This document shows positions 35,246 through 44,213 of a stretch of DNA of 64,000 bases, one piece after another (within the stretch, counting starts at the first letter, position 1; the number at the start of each line of letters is the position of its first letter). The notes under the pieces are model-generated. The model worked only from the letters and a program-made list of their open reading frames with translations. It did no database searches and was not told where the DNA came from. Origin of the DNA: Clytia hemisphaerica. Lineage: Eukaryota > Cnidaria > Hydrozoa > Leptothecata > Clytiidae. Position numbers and translations under genes: made by a program. Location: the NCBI GenBank assembly GCA_902728285.1, contig CACVBU010000693.1:580779-644778 (forward strand). Direction: 5' to 3'.

Positions 35246-36208
35246 TCATATCTTAAAGCCATCGTGAATGGCAACTACACCAAAAGTCAAATTTTCATAC
35301 ATAACATTAGTAAACCCTGCATTGTAAATCATATCAGAAAAATGTTCTTGAGATGGAAATTGTCTAATACTTTCAACAAGGTATTGGTATGAATTCCAGT
35401 CTTGTGCTATAACTTGACCGAGAACTGGGATAACTTGAAATGAGTATGAATCATAAAGAGTTTTCAAGACTGGATTTTCAACGTGAGAGAATTCTAAGCA
35501 TGCAAATCGTCCACCAAATTTCAATACACGATAAGCTTCATCTAATACTTTGTCAATATGTGTTGTATTCCTGATACCAAAAGCAATTGTGTACAAATCA
35601 ATTGATTCATCTTCAAAAGGTAAGTCTTCAGCATTGGCCTGAACCCATTGAAACTTCTCTTGTATGCCCAATTTTGTAGCTCGACGCTTGCCAACATCCA
35701 ACATATTTTTGTTAATATCACTTACTATGATTTCAGTGCCCGACTCGGTGTTGGATTTGGAAGTATGAGCAAGATTGTCCAACATTTTAAATGCAATGTC
35801 TCCAGTCCCACCAGCCATATCCAATATTTTCATTCCAGGTTTGAGTTGTAATGAATTTACAAAATGATTTTTCCATAGGCGATGAGTGCCAGCACTCATG
35901 AAATCATTCATCAAATCATAAGAATCTGCTACGTTTTCAAAAACTCCATAAACTTTATCAACTTTTTCCTCCTCCTTAACTTGCTCATAGCCAAAATGTG
36001 TGTATTGTTCGTTTACACTTTGTCCCCGGCTGTTAGAATCATGGCTCATATTTCTTGTTGAGTGATTCCAGAGATATCTTTGTTGAAAGCCATTATTAAA
36101 ACCAGACTGTGGGTTTAATGCACTATTTTTATTTATGGATAAGCATCGTTTTGATGCTCTCCTCAATGAACTAAATTTGCATAGTTGAAGTAAATTTGTA
36201 TATTTCAT
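35246..36208 (-). CDS. COQ5: 2-methoxy-6-polyprenyl-1,4-benzoquinol methylase, mitochondrial (COQ5)
   Basis: One uninterrupted exon encodes 320 aa, close to the usual family length. COQ5 is the SAM-dependent C-methyltransferase of ubiquinone biosynthesis and works on the matrix side of the inner mitochondrial membrane in the COQ synthome. Residues 1-50 are rich in Arg, Lys and Ser, lack acidic residues and look like a mitochondrial presequence. The UbiE/COQ5 core follows: YGVFENVADSYDLMND (about 87-102), SAM motif I LDMAGGTGD (129-137), SDINKNML (163-170), AEDLPFED (193-200), AFGIRN (209-214) and CLEFSHVENP (237-246). A strong splice acceptor (ACTTGTAG) ends one base before the AUG, so a noncoding leader is joined there. 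An intronless gene beside the 12-exon iPGM could reflect old retroposition, but there is no poly-A relic to support that. Confidence 0.97.
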   Translation of the reverse strand: MKYTNLLQLCKFSSLRRASKRCLSINKNSALNPQSGFNNGFQQRYLWNHSTRNMSHDSNSRGQSVNEQYTHFGYEQVKEEEKVDKVYGVFENVADSYDLMNDFMSAGTHRLWKNHFVNSLQLKPGMKILDMAGGTGDIAFKMLDNLAHTSKSNTESGTEIIVSDINKNMLDVGKRRATKLGIQEKFQWVQANAEDLPFEDESIDLYTIAFGIRNTTHIDKVLDEAYRVLKFGGRFACLEFSHVENPVLKTLYDSYSFQVIPVLGQVIAQDWNSYQYLVESIRQFPSQEHFSDMIYNAGFTNVMYENLTFGVVAIHDGFKI

Positions 36209-36224
36209 TCTACAAGTAAAAATT
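36209..36224 (-). promoter_or_regulatory. 3' splice acceptor 1 nt before the COQ5 start
   Basis: The minus strand reads AATTTTTACTTGTAG and then A-ATG. Only one transcribed base separates the acceptor AG (36210-36211) from the AUG. This fits trans-splicing of a leader, or a 5' UTR intron ending almost at the start codon. Confidence 0.55.
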
Positions 36225-37019
36225 AGAAAATGGAAAACTCAAATTCCTCTCTTTTTGTTCATGGTTTGCCTATCAGTATGAAAAAAAGTTTCACGCATCT
36301 CCCAGCCTATATCAAGAAATTTACATTAGTCTCCCACCCTTTTAATTTGCAGAAAATAATTGTGGTTTTGGAAAAGAGGAACACGGGTGCAAACGGGAGA
36401 AGACATAACTTGACCCCCTATATGGACCACCTCAAAAAATAGGAATTGCATCACGGCACCAAAAGGTCGAATTGTAGCATGGTTACCACATGGGATGGGA
36501 TTCTGTTTTGTTTTTTTTGCCGCTATTGACGATATATCAAACATAGTTTCAAACTGTGCCTTTAATTTAATTGGCTGTAAAAAAGCACAGAAGATATTCT
36601 TATAACCGTAAAATGCCGTTCACGCGTTCGCTACGGTGGAGTGCATGATGTAACTTGCGCTGCAACAAACTTGCCTTCTGTTGACTAATAATACTGGGCG
36701 TTTTTGGCGTTACCACCCTCGAAGCAGCAGACACCTTTATCATTCTACAACACCGTCAACCATTTTCAGTAAGTTAACAATAGATCTAAAAGGGCTCCCT
36801 CGTCATAAAAGATAATTTGCTTTGGTATCCGGCTTTAGGAAGAAGTAATGTTTTCGGTTGTTTTTGATGGAAAATGGTGGTTGGCAAACAACATCATACT
36901 CTTATTTTCCCCCTATTTTCTACTTTCTTATCTTCTATCCTGATTTTCTGTCTTTCTCAAGTGTTTCTAACTATTTTCTAAGTATTTTTTAAAAATTTAC
37001 CCGTACTGGTGAAACAGGT
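36225..37019. other. upstream region of COQ5
   Basis: No coding exon is supported. A GC-richer patch at about 36600-36770 could be a promoter or a CpG-bearing 5' region. On the plus strand it ends in TTTTCA followed by a consensus donor GTAAGT (36769-36774), which could be the end of a noncoding first exon of a plus-strand transcript. I found no downstream plus-strand exons to go with it. Confidence 0.3.
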
Positions 37020-37095
37020 CTCCGACCCCGTGCTCGAACCACCAAATGCAAGCAACCTTGGTTTACAAACCCAATGCCTAACCTACTTATATAGC
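37020..37095 (-). mobile_element. tRNA-Thr-like SINE or tRNA pseudogene fragment
   Basis: The minus strand contains TTAGGCATTGGGTTTGTAAA followed by CCAAGG, which resembles the D arm and anticodon stem-loop of a tRNA-Thr (TGT). GGTTCGAGCACGGGG follows, like a T arm with a B box. An insertion separates the two parts and no acceptor stem can be closed, so it is not a functional tRNA gene. A SINE head is the simplest reading. Confidence 0.45.
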
Positions 37096-38439
37096 GTGTA
37101 ATTTATAGACCTTAATTAAGAAAGCTCCCAACCCTACCGGTGCCCCTACAAGGATCCCTACGGGATCCTAAGTTAAGAGTCATTTTTTCTAAGAGTCTTC
37201 AGGGTGTGATACCTCACCCTCTTAGATTTTGATGAAATTTGGACCAAATGATCCATCACACAAGAAAATAAGACCCTGAAAATTTCACCTTGATATCTCA
37301 AGTAGTTTTGAAGATACATCATCTCAAAGGTGGGCTACTAAGTGAAAATTGACCCCTAAAAATCATATTCTGGTTTTTATGTTATTAGATGCTCCAAAAT
37401 TTTCCCCGAAAATCTCTAGCACCTCCTGTAGAGGGCTTCAAACTTTCCGTAATCTGGGTTTGGAAGCACTAGCTGTCTGCTGATGGTCCTTGTGACTTTT
37501 TTGAAGCAAACTTTTGACCTGGAGTGGTTTACTGGTGGGTTTTGGCCACAAAAATAAAATTTTCAGGATTTCTTTTTTTGTGTAACCGTCAAAAATGGCC
37601 GAAAAAATTGCTATTTTGGCAGATCTGGAGCAAAATTCAAGATGGCGTATCTTTTTAAGGCAACAACAAATTTTTTTGAAACTTTCAGTAAGGCTTCCTT
37701 AGTAGGTCTAGTTTATAACCTCAAAAAATTTCAGTGGGGGTTTGAAGTCTCTTAAAGATAATGATCGATTGAAAATTTCCTTAACTTCGTTGTTTTCTCC
37801 CTCTTAAAATGCTAAATCAGGCCCACTTAAGGGCTCTAAAGGTTAATTTTTGTCAAAATATTGGTTGATCTTCTCTAGCCAACTAATCATTGGCATTAGG
37901 GGAACAACTGAAAAAGATTTCAGGTCATTTCCATCAACAGGTGACATTTTATGGCAGTTTCTTTATTTTTAAGTACAGAATATGTAAAAAAATGAGACTG
38001 GCATCTGGTCTTTCCTACCATTCCAGGGCCTATAGTCCAGTAGAATTTAGGGTCAACCTAGAAAAAATTATTATAAAAGCTTTCTATATACGGTTGGAAA
38101 GATAATTTTAACAGCTTTCAAATGAGGCGTAGAGTCAATTTTTTTGTCATGGGGAAAAAAAGCTGTGGACCAAAGAGTGAAAGGGTGTTTTCTAAGCAAA
38201 AAGCAGTGACCCATTAAAAATGTCAATTTTAAAAGTTTTTAAACAGCTAATTTTGATGGTTCCATCTGATAGAGCTGGAAGAGTAGATGTCCAAAATGGG
38301 GTCATTTGTAAAATTTGGTCAACCACACCCTGAGAAAATAGCCATAATGGCTGAAAAATTGTCATTTTTAATGCTGACGTCAACACTTTAAAAAATAATT
38401 TCAGCACTCAAAACCACTTTCAACGGATGCGTCTCGAAG
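37096..38439. other. gene-free, repeat-like stretch
   Basis: No coding exon is supported. The sequence has an even composition, with recurrent phrases such as TTTTTGAA and AAAATTTTC on both strands, and looks like decayed repeat DNA. A CCTACAAGGATCCCTACGGG stretch near 37142 is locally palindromic. Confidence 0.4.
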
Positions 38440-38634
38440 AGTACTATCGCATAGAGGTATAGTTAGTTGAGGTACCATGGCGAGATCTTGAGATATCTGC
38501 ATTTCAAATTTTGCTGATTCAGCATATTTGAGCGATTTTGATGGTTTTTTGCTGAGTCATCAAAATTTGAAATGCAAATATCTCAAGATCTCGCCATGGT
38601 ACCTCAACAAACTATACCTCTATTCGATAGTACT
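38440..38634. repeat. long hairpin with ~77-bp arms
   Basis: AGTACTATCGCATAGAGGTA at 38440 starts an arm of about 77 bp that is matched inverted, with few mismatches, by the arm ending TATTCGATAGTACT at 38634. The arms share GAGGTACCATGGCGAGATCT. They are separated by about 40 bp. There is no coding content. It is either a foldback element or the two ends of a collapsed MITE. Confidence 0.85.
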
Positions 38635-39053
38635 AGATTTAGTATATATTTTATGTTCTGGTTTACAGCCTGGTCTCCCTAGAGCGTTTTGCATTCTCCA
38701 TTTGAGAATGCAGTCCGCTTGCTTGCGCTCACTTCGCTTAAAGCCGTAAGGGCCAATCTACACGGCGTGGAGCATTTCTAAAGCAAAAATAGGATAGTCC
38801 TCCAGTTACTAGTGAAGATAGGGATTTCTGTTACATGAAAACATGAAAAAGAAGAAAACAGAGGCAAGTTCATTTTCCAAGAAAACATGGTTGATTGATG
38901 ATAATGCATGCAAACTTTTTTATGAACTTTGGTGTAATCTTTGGATGTTTTAATTAGTTTTAGATCTTGTAAGACTGCTTTTTATTAATTTCTGTTTTGC
39001 GGCCCTGGGTTGGCTAGGAAACCTGATAACAAATTGTGTATTTTCTGGCTCAG

Positions 39054-39766
39054 TACGCTGAAGCTCTAAAGACCTGGGCGAAAATATACAATCTGAAAAA
39101 TATGGTCGCGCGCCTGTACGCGGACCGCATTGAATTTTATTTAAGAGGAACAGGTCCGAGTGCAATGTCGACAGGGAAGGGTGTCATGGCCGACAACTTT
39201 TGGGTCGGGAGATATGTCAAGTTCTCTCAAAGCAAATTCAGAACTTTTTTTGGAAAAGAAGCATGCAAAACATTATTGTATTTCACAAACAAGGTTCTTT
39301 AATGGATGAATATGCTCAAAAAAGAATCTTTTCTGCTTTAAACTGATCACACAAGAGAAAACAAAGTATAACAACATCATACACAAATATCACTTGAAAA
39401 GAGAGAAAAATCACAAACAAACATCTTTATGTTATCAGTAGAAGAAAACTGAAGCTATAGAAAATGAATACAAACCATTACTGAATACTTTTATGAAGTT
39501 TATAAAGTATAAAGACCAGAAAACTTGAGTTTTAAAACAATAACAAACATCCATTTTTACCTTCCGCCTCGAATTTGAAACCTTTCCACTCGCAAAGCAT
39601 TGTGAGACAGAATTGTAATTCCTATCTATAAAACGCACTTTTCATGAAGCGCCATTTTAATTTTTAAGTTTTCAGCACTAGACAAAAAGTTGACTCAAAT
39701 TTTCTGTAGAGATAGGGCCATTTTCCTCAGATGTTAGTTTTTAGCGATCTTTAGAGCTTCAGCGTG
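39054..39766. repeat. ~0.7-kb segment with ~20-bp inverted ends
   Basis: TACGCTGAAGCTCTAAAGAC at 39054 is matched inverted by GATCTTTAGAGCTTCAGCGT at 39746-39766 with a couple of mismatches. The open frame 39036-39302 inside is unrecognisable. This is a possible MITE, with no target duplication resolved. Confidence 0.5.
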
Positions 39767-40068
39767 TCACGTTAAGAAAACTCCACAACTGCTATCAGGT
39801 TAGGATATCCAGACTAGGAGTGCGAATGCCCCTAAGAAGGACTTCTGCCTTATATTGTGACTCTCGAGCTCCAACCCTAACCCTAACTGATAATAACCGA
39901 ACCCAGTCTAGGTCCGCGGATTGAAAAATTTCACTTGCATCTTGGAGTATGATATCGTTTGCCAACCAAAATGTTAAGAAACTTAAGTTTACAAGTGTCA
40001 TTTAGTTTTTACTGGCTGATAGATGGTTTCCCTAACTGATATTTTTGTAACAGACACTTAAGCAACAC

Positions 40069-41077
40069 TTAATCAATATATCATTGCAATCGATACTAAA
40101 TCGATAGCTAATCAACAGTGTAGACCTGAAGCCATTCCGAAATTAACCAATCGGGTTAGGTATCGGAATTCCTATGGGAGTTCTTTTCCGAGATTTATAA
40201 AACAGCTAAGTCAACAAAAAAACTTTTCCCGGGGGTTTGAGGAATAAACAGAACTGTTATCATTCGTTTTTTATTTAACCGTATATTTAAATTTGCGCTC
40301 AAAAATACTTTAATAAATAAGTTAATAATATTCAAATATACTATTTGTATCTCTCAGAAAATAAACACTTACAGAACGATATAGTTTATCATTTAGAATA
40401 CCCCCGTGTTTGGACCATTCTATCGTGGGTGCAAATTAGGGCGGAAACTAAGTAGCACCCTCAGTGCAAGATTTCCGCCTCATTTTTATTCGCCCGCACG
40501 AAAACGAGCTAGTCATTTTTTTCTCGCGCGCTCAAGGGGAAAAGGAAAGTGATCGATATTCTTTGAAGAAAAAATGTCAGAAACAAACCCGAAGACCAAA
40601 AGATGTATTTTGTTGTTGAGAATCGATCCGGTGAAGATGAAAAAATTTCTGCTATGCGTTTTTTTCGGAACGCTGAAAAACTCTAATTTCGATCTTCCTT
40701 AAGGTAAAGAGGTTGTGAGATTTGGGCTAGCAAGGCAAAAATCGCTAAACAACTGGTAAAATCGTAATCCTCAAAAATCAAAGTTCCAGCCTCACTGAGC
40801 ATAGGGTACAAAGTCCAAACATGCGTTTCCCGTAATTTTTGTGTGAAGAGTTAGGTCTACACTGATCAATACTTTAATCGATATATTTTGTAATCGATAC
40901 AGTTTAATTGATAATTATTGATATTAATTGATGGATAATTGATAGATAATCAATTCTCACAGTTTTTTAGACCTTGATTATCTATCGATTACCGATTGTA
41001 ATCGATATTTAATCAATCAATTATTTATCGATTACTTATCGATTGTGATCGATAATTGATTTTATCGATTACGACCC
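40069..41077. repeat. ATCGAT-rich clusters with inverted AGGTCTACACT ends
   Basis: Two clusters rich in ATCGAT and AATCAAT lie at about 40069-40125 and 40853-41077. The first ends in AGTGTAGACCT and the second begins AGGTCTACACT, an inverted pair. The second cluster has eight ATCGAT hexamers in about 220 bp, many in mirror-image pairs. The 700 bp between the clusters holds no gene. It may be a TIR element with subterminal repeats. Confidence 0.6.
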
Positions 41078-41101
41078 CCTGGATCAATCCTTTTACCTAA
41101 G

Positions 41102-41281
41102 TACCGTACCAAATCAAATGAATGACCTATCTGGTCATTAAAATACAAACTTAAATGAAAACAAAAATGGTACAGTAGAGTAGAGCTGCGAGCAGAGCTG
41201 CGTAGTTCATTTGTTTTGAAATTTTGCTGCTTTGAGTGGTCAGTCATTTGATGGCTATGCAAGTTACCCGACTTCACGGTA
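41102..41281. mobile_element. TACCGT-ended MITE, copy 1 (180 bp)
   Basis: It begins TACCGTACC and ends TTCACGGTA. It shares TGGTCATTAAAATACAAA, GTAGAGTAGAGCTG and TTTGTTTTGAAATTTTGCTG with copy 2 at 41437-41694. There is no coding capacity. Confidence 0.75.
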
Positions 41282-41436
41282 ATTCATAGAAATAAAATTG
41301 TGATGGAATATTGATTATTATTGGATTTTTTATACTAATATAGTACAGGCGGTAACGAAGCTCCCTTCAAAGACACATAGAAGATAGACGTCCAATCGTT
41401 TATATGTTTATGATGGGGTACACACAGTTTATTATC

Positions 41437-41694
41437 TACCGTGAGATCGGGTAACTTGCATCAGTGGAGGCTAACATGCATAGCCCTCAAATGAATGCTG
41501 GTCATTAAAATACAAATTTAAATCAAAACAAAAAATGGTGAATGGTAGAGTAGAGCTGTGAGTGGAGCTGCTTAGTTGATTTGTTTTGAAATTTTGCTGC
41601 TTTGTGGATTGATCAGTCATTTGATGGCTATGCAAGTTAGCCTTCACTGATGCAAGTTAGCCTCCACTGATGCAAGTTACCCAATCTCACGGTA
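41437..41694. mobile_element. TACCGT-ended MITE, copy 2 (258 bp)
   Basis: The left end TACCGTGAGATCGGGTAACT, continuing GCATCAGTGGAGGCTAAC, is matched inverted by the right end, which finishes GTTACCCAATCTCACGGTA. The GATGCAAGTTAGCC unit is duplicated near the right end. The flanks suggest TA targeting. It lies 155 bp from copy 1. Confidence 0.85.
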
Positions 41695-42058
41695 CTACTC
41701 TCCAAAACCATTACACTTTTTTCTGGGTCCACCCGGTATTTGAATGCAATCAATCACAATAGAGTTTTACCAAAGAATCGGCTGTTCAATTGAGATATGA
41801 TTGTGTTCCACAATAGAATCGCAATTTTTAGATCACATTGATTCGATTAAATTTGAGTGGTTCGTTTGCGATTTTTTGTTCAAACTTGTTTGTTTTTGAT
41901 TGATGACCTTCTTTCTGGCTAAGGGTCGGCTACGATGGTTTGGTCTGCACATACCCTTCATCTGCGAACCCTGCTACCAACCTATTTTCTAGATTAAAAA
42001 TACTCATTCAAGCCCAAAGATAGAAAATTTATTAGCATAAAAAAAGAAAGATTCTTAC

Positions 42059-42092
42059 AACAGCCAGAAGTTTTCATCTTTTTGGTCGCCAT
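42059..42092 (-). CDS. possible first coding exon of an unidentified gene
   Basis: The minus strand reads AACATGGCG (a good initiation context), then 11 codons giving MATKKMKTSGC, then T and a consensus donor GTAAGA. A GC-richer region of about 120 bp lies just upstream (42110-42230), which would suit a promoter. I found no convincing second exon at lower coordinates, so this remains a candidate only. The repeat array at 42436-43095 would lie upstream of it. Confidence 0.2.
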
Positions 42093-42435
42093 GTTGTTTT
42101 CATGTCCAGCCGCATGGAAAGTGCGAAAGGTCATCACGCTTTGTAAGCATGTCACGAAATAGGGCGGCGTCGAGACGCCCGAGGGTGGTAGGTCAAGGGA
42201 ACCCGCGAGCGATTTTCACACACACAAATGCCAGATTAAAAGTAAAATCCATCGCCAGATTTTGAAAAATATGTTGCGCGAAGACATGATCATCCATTCT
42301 GCTCATACCTTCGGTCCAAAGGGATAAGGCGAATGTGACGATCTGACCTCTGCTTTATATTTGCCAATCCAGTGCGCTCAAAATCTAATTTAAAGCCCAA
42401 AAGTCAGAAGCAGCCACCGACCTAAAATTTGCAAA

Positions 42436-43095
42436 TATCTGTTCTGATTTGCCAGCTGGAAGGATTTCCACGAAATTAAGAACAGTTCCTCGTTTTCCAG
42501 GGGAGAAATTTTACTTCAGAACAGTTATATTTTTCCAGCTAGGAGGTAAAAAAACTTTCAGAACAGATACGAAATTACCAGGCGATTGATTTTACGCGAG
42601 TTAACTGTTCTTATCTACCAGGGCTGACAAAATCTTATAAGAACAGATCGCTAAATTCCAGCTTGACATTGAAGGACTTTTAAGAACAGAAGCTTAATTT
42701 CCAGCTAACAGTTAGAACAGATCCACAATTTCCAGATGTTTTGTAGAACAGATGGAGAATTTTCAGCTGCCACTCCAGGCAACCACATTCAGGACTTTTT
42801 TGAAATTCCCTCAGAACAGATAGGAAATTCTTAGACACCTTATTTATAAATATAAGATGTCAAACTATTTTTTTCATAAGAACAGATCATATTTTTCCAG
42901 CTGGTCCCAATCTTCAGTAGAACAGATCATATTTTTCCATCTGGTCCAAATCTTCAGTAGAACAGACCATATTTTTCCAGCTGGTCCCAATCTTCAGTAG
43001 AACAGACCACTTTTTTCCAGCAGACTTTTTTCTTTAGTTTGCTAAGAACAGACCGCCATTTCCAGCTGGAACGTGCCTTCAGAACAGATATTTTG
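42436..43095 (+). repeat. array of bipartite motif AGAACAG-N11-CCAGCTGG
   Basis: AGAACAG starts at 42479, 42518, 42560, 42640, 42683, 42714, 42745, 42813, 42879, 42919, 42959, 42999, 43045 and 43081, and CTGTTCT (its inverse) at 42439 and 42605. In 11 of the 13 forward units before the last, exactly 11 bases separate AGAACAG from a CCAG-like box; in the other two the gap is 10. The two inverted units each have a 6-base gap. The 11-base gap varies in sequence. The second box is often CCAGCTGG or another CANNTG E-box. Units 42879-42999 form an exact 40-bp tandem; elsewhere spacing is 31-80 bp. The outer ends (AAATATCTGTTCTG and CAGAACAGATATTTT) are inverted, so a foldback element is possible. 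Confidence 0.85.
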
Positions 43096-44213
43096 AAGTC
43101 CTCCTTCGGTGGATGCTTTCGAAAAGTGAATGAAAAAGATCGAGGCAGTGTGCGCCAACGTGGGCAGATTCTCTTATGGAGCCATGACCTTTAGAGTGCA
43201 TATGTGCCAGCGCAAAATACCCGAATATTACTATCTCACTTGACCTCGACTACAAGTTCTTAGAAGGAGGTCAAATCAAATGGTTTTGAAGCCTTCATCG
43301 TAAAGCCCTTAGCTTTTTGGGTTTGCCCTTTTCAGCTTTATGAGTATTTCAACCTAAAGATTAGGCAATACATTGTAAATACCTCCGCCACTGCTTTCAA
43401 ATGTATCCTACCTCCTAAATATTCCCTTTTTAGTGATTTTGTGTAGACGATAGGATCGTCTAACGTAAAATTGAATTCGCGTTATAGCGACCTTAGCCGA
43501 CTTTAGCAGAATAGAAGAGCATCCAGCTACGCTGCGGTTGAGTTCGAACTCCAGCAGTGTCAAACAAAAAGCAACCAAGAGGCTCCAGATTGTATGCATC
43601 TAGTTCTAATACTCGGCAACTAAAACGAAGGATAAAGGGTTAGTGGATTAATCCATGGAGAATCCTTTCTTCTCGGGTAGAGAGAAAAAAAGGGAGCCTT
43701 TCGGTCGACCGCGGCCGCAAACCTATTTATTAAGTGGGCACTAAATTTTGTTTTGCGTGCCATTTTCCAACTGAATGCTTAAAATCTAATGAATTATGTT
43801 TTTCAGAGCACTATATTGAGAAAGTTTATTCAAAGATATTTACAAACGAAGATGAAAAATGAAGAAGAAATAATTAGATACCAAATTTGAGGTATTTTGG
43901 ACATAAACTTATCTAAAAAGCCCAAATTGTTAAAATTGCTAGGCATTTTTGGCTTAAAATCCATAGGCAAAATTTTGGCTGAAATCTGGAAAATCCTTAG
44001 CAACTCCAGCCCTGAGCCGAAAATTGAGGATGCTTATACTTACAAGAAAATGTGCAACTTAACCAGGACGTTCTTATAATATCAATTAGATTCCGCTATT
44101 TCCAAAATACTCCAAAATTGCATCTTTATTATAAAACTTTCTATAAATTATTTGAAATCAACAAAGTCTATAATCACTTCAAATAGTTTAATTTAATCGT
44201 CTCCTGTTTGATT
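43096..44213. other. gene-free stretch
   Basis: No gene is supported between the motif array and the ARSB-like stop codon. The part near 44213 probably contains that gene's 3' UTR. A short GC-rich run at about 43703-43720 happens to hold several six- to eight-base restriction palindromes. Confidence 0.45.

Noticed and set aside
37020-37095. functional tRNA-Thr gene
   Set aside because: The anticodon arm and T arm are recognisable but separated by an insertion and no acceptor stem forms, so it is reported as a SINE or pseudogene fragment.
39871-39887. CCCTAACCCTAA telomere-like repeat
   Set aside because: Only two units in an ordinary context; too short to be an interstitial telomere tract.
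42436-43095. CRISPR-like look of regularly repeated boxes with variable inserts
   Set aside because: The window is eukaryotic, the repeats are short and degenerate, the intervals are irregular and there are no cas genes. Described instead as a bipartite motif array.
43703-43720. GTCGACCGCGGCCGC, resembling a cloning-site or adaptor remnant
   Set aside because: Fifteen bases with no further vector sequence on either side; chance or a GC-rich repeat fragment is as likely.
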